A stretch of DNA of 64,000 nucleotides. Origin: Candidatus Hadarchaeales archaeon. Its GTDB lineage: Archaea; Hadarchaeota; Hadarchaeia; Hadarchaeales; WYZ-LMO6. The position numbers were made by a program, and so were the translations under genes. Location: the NCBI GenBank assembly GCA_038736355.1, contig JAVYML010000002.1, positions 248,001-312,000 on the forward strand, written 5' to 3'. The notes below the pieces were generated by a model, which was given only the letters and a program-made list of their open reading frames with translations, was not told the origin of the DNA and searched no databases. Positions 1-8,586 of the stretch are shown here, piece after piece. Position 1 is the stretch's first letter, and each line of letters starts with the position of its first letter.

Positions 1-104
1 TGACTTCCGAGCTCGCAAGCATTAAAAACAGGTTCTCAGCCGCACAGAAGCTGCTGGCCGGGCTCATCTCTTCGAGCGGAATACTGAAAGAGGTGAAGGG
101 ATGA
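1..104 (+). CDS. C-terminal end of an unidentified protein (partial)
   Basis: An open frame enters from the left edge and stops with TGA at 102-104. It reads about 33 residues, ending LKEVKG. The stop overlaps the ATG of the aldehyde oxidoreductase gene in an ATGA arrangement, so the two are probably translationally coupled and in one operon. Too little is visible to identify the protein. It could be a small accessory protein of the tungsten enzyme, but nothing in the fragment shows this. Confidence 0.6.
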   Translation, partial: TSELASIKNRFSAAQKLLAGLISSSGILKEVKG

Positions 105-1966
105 AGGGAGGATACAAGGGCAAAATATTGAGGGTAAACCTCTCCACCGGTAGAATTGAAAAGGAGAACCTTTCCCCCGAATTGGCCAGGAAGTTTCTGG
201 GTGGAGTAGGATTGGGAAGTTATCTCCTCTTCAAGGAGGTACCAGCCGGAACGGATCCTTTGGGTGAATCGAACAAACTCTTTTTCTGCACCGGTCCACT
301 TACCGGCACCAGGATCCCCACGGGAAGATACGTGGTGGTTTTCAAATCACCCCTCACCTCCATCTTGGGATGGTCCAGCTCAGCCGGACACTGGGGTCCA
401 GAATTGAAGTTCGCAGGATACGATCTCCTCATCGTAGAAGGGGCTTCTTCCTCTCCCGTCTACCTCTGGATCGATGACGACTTCGTCGAACTGAGAAAGG
501 CCCAACATCTTTGGGGGGCCACCACGAGCGAAACACAGCGGAGGATAAGGAAGGAACTGGGAGACGAAGAGGTGAGGATTGCTTGCATAGGGCCTGCAGG
601 TGAAAGGCTCGTAAGGTTTGCCTCCATTATCAACGATGAGGGAAGGGCGGCCGGGAGGTGCGGGGCAGGGGCGGTGATGGGTTCAAAGAAACTCAAAGCG
701 ATAGCGGTGAGGGGACATGGGGGGGTGAAGGTAGCGGATCCGGAAAGGGTTTCCGAGCTGGTCAAAAGGATGTACGAGGTGTGGAAATCCGAACCCTTCG
801 TCCGCTCCCTCCACCTCTACGGCACGAACGCCATGACCTCCTTCACGAGCGGTATTGCTGCCTTCCCCACTAGGAACTTCCAAAGCGGATGGTTTGAGGA
901 ATGGGAGAAACTTTCTGGACCCACCCTCTCCAAGACTTTGTTGGTGAAAAAAGCGGGATGCTTTGGATGCCCAATAGCCTGTGGTAGGGTTTCGGTCGTG
1001 AAATCCGGTCCCTATCAAGGAATGGTGGTTTGGGGTCCTGAGTACGAACACGTGAACACCTTCGGAGCCGGATGCGGGAACTCTGACCTGGAAATCGTTT
1101 CCATCTGCCACCAACTCGTCAACGAATACGGAATGGATGGGATAAGCTGTGGAAGAGCCATCTCCTTCGCCATGGAATGCTACGAAAAGGGGCTCCTAAA
1201 GAAAGAGGAAGCGGATGGCCTGGACCTCACCTGGGGAAACAAGGAAACGATAGTGGAACTGGTGAAGAGGATAGGGGAGAGGAGGGGGATAGGAGATCTG
1301 CTGGCGGAGGGCACAAGGCTGGCCGCCAAAAGGTTGGGAAGGGGAACGGAAAAATACGCTATGCAAACTAAGGGGCTGGAGTATGCCGGCTACGAACCGA
1401 GGGGGATGAAGGGAATGGCCCTCACCTATGCCCTAGGCAACAGGGGAGGATGCCATATCACCACCGGCATGCTCTACCTCGACATAGGAACCATGACTTG
1501 GATGTATCCGCTGGATTCCCCCCTGGATCCTCAAGTGCTCGACTTGGAAAAGGTGAAGGCCGAGATAGCCCTGGAACGCAGATATACGGTGATAGAAGCG
1601 GCCGTGCTTTGCAAGTTCTTCGCCGGAATAGTCTTCACCCCTTCCCTCCTGGCCTCTTCCCTCTCCGCCGTCACGGGTTGGGAAATGGACGAAGGGGAGG
1701 TGGATCGAATTGGAGAAAGGATCTGGACCCTCCAGCGAATGTTCAACGTGAGGGAGGGAATAAGCCGAAAGGATGACACCCTGCCCGAGAGGTTCTTTAC
1801 CGAACCCCTCCCCGACGGTTTTTCCCAAGGACAGGTGCTGGATCGGAAGACCTTCGAGGAGATGCTCGACACCTATTATCGGATGGTGGGATGGGACGAA
1901 AACGGGATACCCCGAGAGGAGAAGATAAGGGAGCTGGGATTGGAAGAATTTTTACCCCTTCGCTGA
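101..1966 (+). CDS. aor: Aldehyde:ferredoxin oxidoreductase (tungsten AOR family)
   Basis: A 621-residue protein of the usual length for the family, which oxidises aldehydes to carboxylic acids with ferredoxin as acceptor, using tungstopterin and one 4Fe-4S cluster in the cytoplasm. The start MKGGYKGKILRVNL and the N-terminal beta domain (GRYVVVFKSPLTSILGWSSS region) are typical. Cluster ligands are CxxCxxxC at about residues 287-294 (GCFGCPIACG) and a distant Cys near 503 (AAVLCKFF), spaced as in characterised AORs. It overlaps the upstream gene by ATGA and meets the CoA-transferase operon tail to tail with a 15-base overlap. With that neighbour it could feed acids to CoA activation. Which AOR subfamily (AOR, FOR, GOR or WOR-type) and which aldehyde are unknown. 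Confidence 0.95.
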   Translation: MKGGYKGKILRVNLSTGRIEKENLSPELARKFLGGVGLGSYLLFKEVPAGTDPLGESNKLFFCTGPLTGTRIPTGRYVVVFKSPLTSILGWSSSAGHWGPELKFAGYDLLIVEGASSSPVYLWIDDDFVELRKAQHLWGATTSETQRRIRKELGDEEVRIACIGPAGERLVRFASIINDEGRAAGRCGAGAVMGSKKLKAIAVRGHGGVKVADPERVSELVKRMYEVWKSEPFVRSLHLYGTNAMTSFTSGIAAFPTRNFQSGWFEEWEKLSGPTLSKTLLVKKAGCFGCPIACGRVSVVKSGPYQGMVVWGPEYEHVNTFGAGCGNSDLEIVSICHQLVNEYGMDGISCGRAISFAMECYEKGLLKKEEADGLDLTWGNKETIVELVKRIGERRGIGDLLAEGTRLAAKRLGRGTEKYAMQTKGLEYAGYEPRGMKGMALTYALGNRGGCHITTGMLYLDIGTMTWMYPLDSPLDPQVLDLEKVKAEIALERRYTVIEAAVLCKFFAGIVFTPSLLASSLSAVTGWEMDEGEVDRIGERIWTLQRMFNVREGISRKDDTLPERFFTEPLPDGFSQGQVLDRKTFEEMLDTYYRMVGWDENGIPREEKIRELGLEEFLPLR

Positions 1967-2923
1967 ACCCCCCATCCACTTCCCTATTTCCTTCTTGAAA
2001 AAGCTCCCCCTTGCCTCCCTTTTCATCGCAATCCTTTTCTTTATGGCCTCCCTCTCTTCGTCCCTTATTTCCACTATCCTCGTGATGAGGGGTTCGTCCG
2101 AAGGCTCGAGCATCCAGTGCTTCTCCGTAATCTTTTCCATGATGTAGTAATCCCTCCTCAGAGCGGTGAGGGGGGAAAATTCTCTGATGAACTTGAGCTC
2201 CTCCGGAGAGGGAAGGGGAGCCACTTTCACCCCGTCCTCGGCCAGCTTGAGATCCCAGGGCACTTCCCTCTTTATCTCCTCCACCGAAACCCACGGATAC
2301 CTCGCATCCAAATACATCTCCTTTGTCTCTGGATGGAACCTGAAGATACCCTTCTTGGTTATGAGGGCTGCCGGGCCGCCGGGCAACCCAGCTTTCTCCC
2401 TAGAATCCCCTCCATCCAGCCAGCCAGGGGTAGTCACGTAATCCAACTTTTCCACGAACCTTCCCCCCGCCATGGTGATGAGGAGTCTCTTGGAGAAGCT
2501 TCCCACCTCATGTCCTCCACCACTTCCAGGCAGCCTCAAGACGGGATTGAAGTAATCCCCCACGACGGTGGTGTTGATGTTGCCATACTTGTCTATTTGC
2601 GAGCATCCAATGATTCCCACATCCACAAATCCCCTGCTAAGAATGGAAAGGAAAACCCCTGCGAAGTCCGTGAGCATCAAGCATCCCTTGGTGGCGGTCA
2701 GGTCCGCTATATGCCAGGGAGGACGGTAGGGCTCGGAACCGTAGATTCCCCCCTCCATTAGGATCTTCAAGCGGGGAGCGAAGAATTTCTTCGCCAAGCA
2801 AGCGGCCACGATGGGATGACCTTGCCCCACAAAAGCTATTTCCCCATCCCTGAGCTCGCGGGCCAGGGAATAAGCGAGCATTTCCAAAGGGGTAATCCTG
2901 ATCTTCAAACCTATACCTCCCAC
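1952..2923 (-). CDS. CoA-transferase family I, beta subunit (GctB-like)
   Basis: A 323-residue subunit of a family I CoA-transferase (glutaconate/3-oxoacid type), which moves CoA between carboxylic acids. The segment ILMEGGIYGSEP places a Glu where the catalytic glutamate of beta subunits lies, followed by a conserved GCSQIDKYGNINTT stretch. This argues for a true transferase rather than an IpdAB-type hydrolase lacking that residue, though I cannot align it here. It overlaps the alpha gene by 13 bases and is the last gene of a four-gene operon (unknown protein, FAD oxidoreductase, alpha, beta). Substrate is unknown. Confidence 0.85.
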   Translation of the reverse strand: MGGIGLKIRITPLEMLAYSLARELRDGEIAFVGQGHPIVAACLAKKFFAPRLKILMEGGIYGSEPYRPPWHIADLTATKGCLMLTDFAGVFLSILSRGFVDVGIIGCSQIDKYGNINTTVVGDYFNPVLRLPGSGGGHEVGSFSKRLLITMAGGRFVEKLDYVTTPGWLDGGDSREKAGLPGGPAALITKKGIFRFHPETKEMYLDARYPWVSVEEIKREVPWDLKLAEDGVKVAPLPSPEELKFIREFSPLTALRRDYYIMEKITEKHWMLEPSDEPLITRIVEIRDEEREAIKKRIAMKREARGSFFKKEIGKWMGGSAKG

Positions 2924-3936
2924 TCCACCATTTCCGAAATGGGCTGTTCAAAGAAGCTCCAGTCTATACCCCACCTCTCCATATCCCCTTCGAAAGTAGA
3001 ACCAAGGTTCACGGTGTCTGAGAGATATTTCTTTGCCCTCAGACTGTTGAGTTTTTCTATTCCGAACCTTTCGATGTAATGCTCTATGTACTCCTTTCGA
3101 TTCTCCACCCCGAAAATCCACTCATCCATGAAGCTCTCCATCATCTTCCTGGTGAGGAGGGCATACCAGATGAGGAGGAAGGGCTCATCCATGTCGTAGT
3201 ATCCAAGGCACTCCATGGGATGGGCCCCCCACTCTTCATGGACTAGGGCATTAACCCTGAACTCCGGAAGAACGGTAAGGAAGGGAGACCTCCTTATGTT
3301 CTCCTCATCCACTATCTCCTCCACGCTGGCGATGATCACCTTGCTCGCCAGGGCCGCATATACCGTGTCACCCAAAGGCCCCCAAAGTTGCACGTTTCCG
3401 TTCTTATCAGCACGCTGGGCATGGATCAAAGCCACATCCGGGTTGAGGGGTGGGACCAGGACCACCTTTTCCTTTGGGTTGAAGGGGTTCTCGACCACCT
3501 TCATCTTGTTTTCCCCCTCGAAACTCCTAATCCTGGAGATGTCACTTTGGAGGAGGGAATTTGCCTTCACGGGGAAAAAGGGTAGACCCCAAGCCCCTGC
3601 CAAAAGCCTAGCAGCAACCGTCCAGTTGGTATAATCTTCCACCTCCACTTTCTTCTCCTTCAGCATCTTGTCGATGGGGGAATAGTAAGAAGTTGGAGAC
3701 ATGCGCAGATGCCAGGAGGTTAAAATCCTCTTCACGCAACCGGCCGCCAAGAGCTGGTCGGAAGCCATGAAACCGGAAGATTTGATGAGGTATAGGTTCC
3801 TTTTCTTCTGCCTTATCACCTCATGGACAAGGGCAAAGGGCTCGGAAGTGGCGAAGTTCGCTAGGGTAAGGCTACATCCATCCCTCACGAACTTCTTGAC
3901 GGCCTCTTTGGCCGTCATGAGCTTATCTGGTTCCAT
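2911..3936 (-). CDS. CoA-transferase family I, alpha subunit (GctA-like)
   Basis: A 341-residue partner of the downstream beta subunit. The N-terminal MTAKEAVKKFVRDGCSLTLANF, FALVHEVIRQ and the later HAQRADKNGNVQLWGP motif are typical of glutaconate CoA-transferase-like alpha subunits. The two proteins should form a heteromeric cytoplasmic enzyme. It lies 15 bases after the FAD oxidoreductase and overlaps the beta gene, so it belongs to the operon read leftwards from about 6115. In context it could activate an acid made by the adjacent aldehyde oxidoreductase, or transfer CoA to an intermediate of the flavoenzyme; that is inference. Confidence 0.85.
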   Translation of the reverse strand: MEPDKLMTAKEAVKKFVRDGCSLTLANFATSEPFALVHEVIRQKKRNLYLIKSSGFMASDQLLAAGCVKRILTSWHLRMSPTSYYSPIDKMLKEKKVEVEDYTNWTVAARLLAGAWGLPFFPVKANSLLQSDISRIRSFEGENKMKVVENPFNPKEKVVLVPPLNPDVALIHAQRADKNGNVQLWGPLGDTVYAALASKVIIASVEEIVDEENIRRSPFLTVLPEFRVNALVHEEWGAHPMECLGYYDMDEPFLLIWYALLTRKMMESFMDEWIFGVENRKEYIEHYIERFGIEKLNSLRAKKYLSDTVNLGSTFEGDMERWGIDWSFFEQPISEMVEWEV

Positions 3937-3951
3937 CCTTCCAACACCAAC

Positions 3952-5427
3952 CTACTCGGGGAAAACCTTTCCTGGATTCATGATGTTGTTGGGGTCCAGA
4001 AGCTTCTTGATCTTCCACCAAAGTTCACCCATACATCCCTTGAGCCTGGGAATGGTACTCTCGAAGACCCCCGGGTAGGGTCTGAACCAGCAATAGATTC
4101 CCAAATCGATGAGTTTCTGATACATTATCTCCGTGAATTTCTTGATCTTCTCCGTGTTCCTCTCATCGGTGGAATCCCAGAAACTGTCGAACTCATAATA
4201 GGTCAGCTGGCCCACGTAGGGATAGGCTGGAATTCCCACGATGGAGAGCTCCTCCGTAATCCCCAGACCCTTCCATATCTTGAGGGCCTCGAAGAAGTAC
4301 TTGTCGAACCTGTCCAGCGGGCCCCACCAGGCCAGGGCATAGTAGTTCCCCAATCTAAACCATCTAAAGATTCTCCTTGCCGCCTTCAATTCGTCCCTGA
4401 GCATTTTGGACATGAGAACCACTTCCCTTCCCTCGTCTATGTTGTCCCAGTGTTTCTTGATTTCTTTCTCTACCACCGATCTTGCATATTTCACGAATTC
4501 TCTAGAACCTTCAATGGAACCCAACACCACCCAGTCACCTAGGGTCCCCTTGAAAGCCTCTATGTCTTCCCTTCTTTCCACGAGGGTAATCGCTGCCGCT
4601 ACCCAGTGGAGGATCACGCCAAAGGTTATGACGGGAGGGTCGTGAAGCATGAGGTCGTGCATGAAAGCCATTGCCCTGCGCAGGGGTCCTTCCTCGGGCT
4701 CACCTTCCCTCTGGCTAAACCCACACATGAACATCTCCTGACGTTCGGGTAAGGGGTAGAGCTTTACCGCCATTTTGGTCACTACTCCCATAATCCCTGG
4801 CTGACCCTGGAAGAGACCCGCCAGATCAGGACCGAAATACCTGAAGTATGGACCGATGTTGGGGAAAGCCATGGCCCCAGTGTAAAGGATCTCACCCGTG
4901 GGCAGAACTATCTCCATCCCCAGCACCTGCTCCCCAGTATGACCGTACCTCGGACCTATGTTGGACACTCCCCTCAACAAACAGTTGGAGAGCATGTTAA
5001 CCGTGGAAGGTGCTCCCGGGATGACTGGTCTCAATCCATACTTCTCCGCTTCATCAGCCAGTTTGGCACAGCTAACACCCGGACCTATGATGGCCGCCCT
5101 GTTCTTCGGATCTATTTCCAAATAGTCCATTCTCTTCAAATCCAGGATGATACCACCATGGTGGGGGATGGTGAGACCCCTAACATTGGTGTTGCTGCTT
5201 ACGGGGATTACGGGTATTCTATACCTGTTGGCGAGGCGAAGGATCTTCTGAACTTCTTCCACGGTCTTCGGTCTGACCACGTAATCGGGCATGTGCATAC
5301 CCGCGATGGGCCAGTGCTGATCCCTGGAATAAGGAATGAGAAGGGCTGGATCGGCAGAAGCATGCTCGGGTCCCACGATGTCTTGGAGGAGGGCCAAAAT
5401 CCTGTCCTTCTGGACTCCCGCTTCCAT
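3952..5427 (-). CDS. FAD-linked oxidoreductase of the GlcD / 4-cresol dehydrogenase superfamily
   Basis: A 491-residue flavoprotein of the PCMH/VAO fold. The FAD-binding half has VRPKTVEEVQKILRLANRY, the IPVSSNTNVRGL pyrophosphate loop and GPGVSCAKLADEAEKYGL. The C terminus ends LLDPNNIMNPGKVFPE, the usual closing motif of glycolate/lactate and cresol dehydrogenases. Such enzymes oxidise hydroxyacids, alcohols or phenols. It starts two bases after the unknown 228-residue gene and precedes the CoA-transferase genes. Across the divergent promoter is an HdrD/GlcF-like Fe-S protein, the normal electron-accepting partner of GlcD-type subunits, so a two-part dehydrogenase is plausible. Substrate cannot be read from sequence. 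Confidence 0.88.
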   Translation of the reverse strand: MEAGVQKDRILALLQDIVGPEHASADPALLIPYSRDQHWPIAGMHMPDYVVRPKTVEEVQKILRLANRYRIPVIPVSSNTNVRGLTIPHHGGIILDLKRMDYLEIDPKNRAAIIGPGVSCAKLADEAEKYGLRPVIPGAPSTVNMLSNCLLRGVSNIGPRYGHTGEQVLGMEIVLPTGEILYTGAMAFPNIGPYFRYFGPDLAGLFQGQPGIMGVVTKMAVKLYPLPERQEMFMCGFSQREGEPEEGPLRRAMAFMHDLMLHDPPVITFGVILHWVAAAITLVERREDIEAFKGTLGDWVVLGSIEGSREFVKYARSVVEKEIKKHWDNIDEGREVVLMSKMLRDELKAARRIFRWFRLGNYYALAWWGPLDRFDKYFFEALKIWKGLGITEELSIVGIPAYPYVGQLTYYEFDSFWDSTDERNTEKIKKFTEIMYQKLIDLGIYCWFRPYPGVFESTIPRLKGCMGELWWKIKKLLDPNNIMNPGKVFPE

Positions 5428-5428
5428 G

Positions 5429-6115
5429 CTACCTCCCCATCCTCTCTTTTAGTGTGGGAATGAGGGGAAGAAGGTCCTCCCCTCCCAAGATCTCCCTCAA
5501 CCAGTCCGTGAAATCTGTCCTTCCCATGAGGAGGAAACCCCTCATGGTGGCAGGCATCGGATAGATGGCTGCCCTTTTCCTTATCTCAAGCAGATCGTAG
5601 TTGAGGGTACATTTCGCATCCAAGTTTTCGTCCGGTATAGCCATTCCCTCCTCGAAATCCTTCAGGTAGCCTACTCCGGTGAAGAGTTTATAACTTTTGT
5701 CTTTCCGGGTGGGATCCACGATCTCACTGGCAAATATTAATCCTGTGGGATTTTTCCAATAAACGCTTTTACCCTTAAACGCGTCCCGCAAAGGAGTACC
5801 CGCAACGGGATGGGTGAGGTTGAGATCCAATCTCCTATAATCCGTGACATAACCCTCATCGAATCTTATCAAATAAGAGAAAACGACTTCGTTGGCTTCA
5901 TTCAATACATGACAGGCCATTTCAGCCTTCATTCCGAAAAGGGTTCTTGCTTCTGCAGCTCCCGTCCTTATGAGACACGGGAGATAGGGTGAAAAGGCAA
6001 CATAGATTACGGTATCACCTGAAAGCTTCCCTTCACGCACCAGAGAAGCTTTTTCTTTGTTGTCTATGGCCCTCCGCTCTATTTCTTGGATCAGCTCCTG
6101 TTCCGTAAGGGGCAT
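5429..6115 (-). CDS. Unidentified 228-residue soluble protein, first gene of the CoA-transferase operon
   Basis: I do not recognise this family. The protein is soluble, of mixed composition, with no signal peptide or membrane segment and no cysteine cluster (few Cys in total). Its N terminus MPLTEQELIQEIERRA is helical and charged, and the middle contains LTHPVAGTPLRDAFKGK and LIFASEIVDPTRKDKSYKLFTG. It is the promoter-proximal gene and ends only one base before the FAD oxidoreductase start, so it is co-expressed with it and may be a dedicated subunit or maturation factor. A palindromic TATA box lies about 25 bases before its ATG. Confidence 0.8.
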   Translation of the reverse strand: MPLTEQELIQEIERRAIDNKEKASLVREGKLSGDTVIYVAFSPYLPCLIRTGAAEARTLFGMKAEMACHVLNEANEVVFSYLIRFDEGYVTDYRRLDLNLTHPVAGTPLRDAFKGKSVYWKNPTGLIFASEIVDPTRKDKSYKLFTGVGYLKDFEEGMAIPDENLDAKCTLNYDLLEIRKRAAIYPMPATMRGFLLMGRTDFTDWLREILGGEDLLPLIPTLKERMGR

Positions 6116-6135
6116 CCTCTTTCTTCACCTCGAAT

Positions 6136-6145
6136 GTTTATAAAC
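6136..6145 (-). promoter_or_regulatory. TATA box of the unknown/FAD oxidoreductase/CoA-transferase operon
   Basis: The perfect palindrome GTTTATAAAC is centred about 25 bases upstream of the ATG at 6115. This fits a transcript that starts at or within a few bases of the start codon. Expression would diverge from the HdrD-like gene, whose own TATA box lies about 90 bases away. Confidence 0.65.
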
Positions 6146-6227
6146 TTATCGGATATTCTTCCTCTTTGTCATAAAAAAGAAGAAAATTTTTCCTTTTTGT
6201 GATTACTTCCAAACACATAAAGCGAAA

Positions 6228-6237
6228 TACTTATAAA
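6228..6237 (+). promoter_or_regulatory. BRE/TATA promoter of the HdrD-like gene
   Basis: GCGAAATACTTATAAAG matches an archaeal BRE plus TATA box. Its centre is about 26 bases before the GTG at 6259 and no Shine-Dalgarno sequence is seen between them, so a leaderless mRNA with a GTG start is predicted. Confidence 0.65.
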
Positions 6238-6258
6238 GAAAACAAGCCGTAGATTTTT

Positions 6259-7485
6259 GTGCCTCCGAAAACTGAGACGATAAAGAAGTGGCACAAGTTA
6301 AGTTACCTCTGTGCTCACTGTAGGGCATGCGCTGTGGGGGATTACCACAAACTGGGAAGAGTGGTGAACAACTGTCCCAGCGGAACCTACTTCGGTCACG
6401 AAGCTTTCTACTCCTATGGAAAGATGGAGCTCGTGAGGGGACTGAACGAGGACATCATCACTGTACCCACTCAAGCTTTCTTGAACGTCGTTTACGGGTG
6501 TACTCTGTGTGGTTCTTGCTCGGTCAATTGTAAAGAGCACTCAGGGCTAGGATACAAAGCCGAAGACACCGTGAAGATCATGGAGGATCTCAGGGCCTAC
6601 TTGGCGGAGATAGGATGGGGTCCCCTCCCGGCTCATGTTAAATACGGGGAAAGCGTGAGGGTCAACCACAATCCTTATCATGAACCCTCCCAAAATCGGG
6701 CAGTCTGGGCCAACGGGAGTAAATATCCCAGAAAGGCCGAGACCATCTACTTTGTAGGATGTACCGCCTCGTACCGTCAGCAAATGATTGCCCGATCCAC
6801 GGTAGAGATTTTCAAGAAACTGGGAATAGAATTCGGTCTCTTGGGAGAGGATGAATGGTGCTGTGGCTCTCCCCTGCTGCGCACAGGACAGAGGAAGTTG
6901 GCTGAAGAGGTGGCTAAGCACAACATGGATGTCCTGAAGGATGCAGGGGCGAAAAGGGTCATCACCTCCTGCGGAGGATGTTACAAGACCTTGAAGCTCG
7001 ATTATCCCAAGATGTTCGGATTACAACCGGATTTTGAAATCCTGACCACGGCAGAATTCTTGGATCTACTCCTGAGAGAAGGGAAGCTTCGTTTCTCCAA
7101 CCCCATCAACCTCCATGTAACTTACCACGATCCCTGCCACTCCGGTAGGCACGTATCCATCTACCTATCGGAGCTAGAAAAGGAGAAAGTTTTTGAACCC
7201 CCGAGAAACGTTCTGAAGTCTTTACCTGGCATAAAATTCACTGAAATGCTCAGAAACCGTGAACTTTCATGGTGTTGCGGGGCGGGGGGAGGCGTTAAGT
7301 CAGCATACCCGGAGTGGGCCATCTGGACTGCTACGGAAAGATTGAAGGAGGCCCAAGAAACAGGTGCCCAAGCCATTGTCTCCACTTGTCCCTTCTGTAG
7401 AAGAAATCTGAGCGATGCGGTAGAGGCTTCCAACATACCTTTACAAGTCTACGACCTCACAGAATTAGTAGCCAAGGCCCTGTAA
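6259..7485 (+). CDS. HdrD/GlcF-like Fe-S oxidoreductase with two CCG domains
   Basis: A 408-residue protein built like the catalytic subunits of heterodisulfide reductase (HdrD) or the Fe-S subunit of glycolate/lactate oxidases. The N terminus carries Cys groups for iron-sulfur clusters: CAHCRACA with a later NCPSG, then CTLCGSCSVNCKEH. Two CCG domains follow: WCCGSP with SCGGCY, then CHSG, WCCGAGGG with STCPFC. These bind non-cubane or 4Fe-4S clusters and handle disulfides or electrons. The first cluster motif has wider spacing than a classical ferredoxin (CxxCxxC then NCP). Start is GTG, probably leaderless. Its divergent neighbour is a GlcD-like flavoprotein, so it may accept that enzyme's electrons. 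Confidence 0.88.
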   Translation: MPPKTETIKKWHKLSYLCAHCRACAVGDYHKLGRVVNNCPSGTYFGHEAFYSYGKMELVRGLNEDIITVPTQAFLNVVYGCTLCGSCSVNCKEHSGLGYKAEDTVKIMEDLRAYLAEIGWGPLPAHVKYGESVRVNHNPYHEPSQNRAVWANGSKYPRKAETIYFVGCTASYRQQMIARSTVEIFKKLGIEFGLLGEDEWCCGSPLLRTGQRKLAEEVAKHNMDVLKDAGAKRVITSCGGCYKTLKLDYPKMFGLQPDFEILTTAEFLDLLLREGKLRFSNPINLHVTYHDPCHSGRHVSIYLSELEKEKVFEPPRNVLKSLPGIKFTEMLRNRELSWCCGAGGGVKSAYPEWAIWTATERLKEAQETGAQAIVSTCPFCRRNLSDAVEASNIPLQVYDLTELVAKAL

Positions 7486-7496
7486 GTAGCTTAAGG

Positions 7497-7733
7497 TTAG
7501 GTAACCACAGGTAGTTCTTTCAGGTAGGGATTCCCACACTTCGGACATTCCGGCTCTTTAACGGCTTCTTCCGGAAGTCCTATCCAAGTACATTTGGGAC
7601 ATTGTAACTTTCCATCCCTTCTCTTGAGGATGCGGAAGAGCTTCAAGTGTCCGGTGCCGCAGTCTGGGCACACATACACCATGACCGTCTCCTCTTCACG
7701 CCCCTTCCAGCCACAGGCTGTACATTCCAGCAA
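7497..7733 (-). CDS. Small protein with two zinc ribbons
   Basis: Seventy-eight residues containing four CxxC pairs: CTACGW, CPDCGT, CPKCTW and CPKCGN. This makes two tandem zinc ribbons separated by a basic linker. There is nothing else in the protein, so it should be a small metal-binding or protein-contact module. It is the last gene after the QueG-like protein, nine bases away, and the same type of CPNC/CPKC zinc element is inserted in the AtwA protein two genes upstream. A shared role with AtwA is possible but not shown. Confidence 0.75.
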   Translation of the reverse strand: MLECTACGWKGREEETVMVYVCPDCGTGHLKLFRILKRRDGKLQCPKCTWIGLPEEAVKEPECPKCGNPYLKELPVVT

Positions 7734-7742
7734 TTTCCCACC

Positions 7743-8585
7743 TCACTTCTTTCCCACGGGACAAGCCAGCATGCATTCGATACAGCATGGGAAGTCCATT
7801 TTCCTCTTCTGCCACTCTTGGTAGACCTTGATGAAGGGATATTTGGCAGTATATTTGGGAACCATGACCATAGAAGTGGGTCTAGCGGTTATCCACTCCT
7901 CTGGTGGGATCTCTATCTTGGAGAGCATCAGCCAACCTTGGGTGGCCCAAAGACACCTATTGAGCTCGAAGTTGTAGGGAGGCACCTTTTCTCGGGTAAG
8001 GGCTTGGGTGGGACAGGCTTCCACACATTTGAAGCAGGTTTTGCAGGTTTCTTCGTAAATCCTACCAGCCAGCCTCGGACCATCGGGTTTCAAAGGAGCA
8101 TTCGTGATCACGCTCCCGAGCTCTACCCTCGGCCCCCATTCGGGTGTGATAAGGAGGTTGTTGACCCCTATATCCCCTAGGCCCGAAATTTGGGCTAAGT
8201 ACCTGTGCGAAAGCAGGCAACTCACCCATCTTCTCTCATCCACAGGCAGGTTGGCTTCCAGGGGTGTGGCCTTGTAACCTTTTTTCTCCAGTTCCCTGGA
8301 AAGGGCTAAGGCAATTTCATTGAGTCTCTTAAGCATGCTCTCCCTCACCGAAGCGTAGGAAGAAAGAATGACGAAGAAGTCTTCCTTGGAGAAGTCAAGG
8401 GAACCTTCCGGATACTTCAGGCAAAAGGAAACCACTGCCTTTGCATCCTTTATGAAAGAGAAGGGGGACGCGAAGAACATGGGTGTTTTGTCCGCTCTTT
8501 CCGCCTCTCCTATTCCTACCTTATCCGCACCAAGCGAAAGCGCCAGACGCTTAATTTCCTCCGTCAGGTTTTCATCGTAAGCCAT
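7743..8585 (-). CDS. QueG-like ferredoxin-domain protein (double 4Fe-4S)
   Basis: A 280-residue protein resembling the iron-sulfur part of epoxyqueuosine reductase and reductive dehalogenases. It ends with two cluster motifs, CKTCFKCVEACP near residue 182 and CCIECMLACP near the C terminus. QueG itself is longer (about 350-380 residues) and works in queuosine synthesis. Archaea normally make archaeosine instead, so a tRNA role is unlikely. It lies one base downstream of atwA and nine bases before the zinc-ribbon gene. By analogy with other ATP-driven low-potential electron systems it might deliver electrons for cofactor activation, which is inference. Confidence 0.75.
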   Translation of the reverse strand: MAYDENLTEEIKRLALSLGADKVGIGEAERADKTPMFFASPFSFIKDAKAVVSFCLKYPEGSLDFSKEDFFVILSSYASVRESMLKRLNEIALALSRELEKKGYKATPLEANLPVDERRWVSCLLSHRYLAQISGLGDIGVNNLLITPEWGPRVELGSVITNAPLKPDGPRLAGRIYEETCKTCFKCVEACPTQALTREKVPPYNFELNRCLWATQGWLMLSKIEIPPEEWITARPTSMVMVPKYTAKYPFIKVYQEWQKRKMDFPCCIECMLACPVGKK

Positions 8586-8586
8586 C

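Noticed and set aside
2117-2761. A 214-residue open frame on the plus strand inside the CoA-transferase beta gene
   Set aside because: Low-information composition with no motif; the minus strand carries the intact beta subunit with its catalytic glutamate.
7743-8585. True epoxyqueuosine reductase
   Set aside because: The protein is about 100 residues short of QueG and is linked to atwA; archaea normally lack queuosine synthesis.
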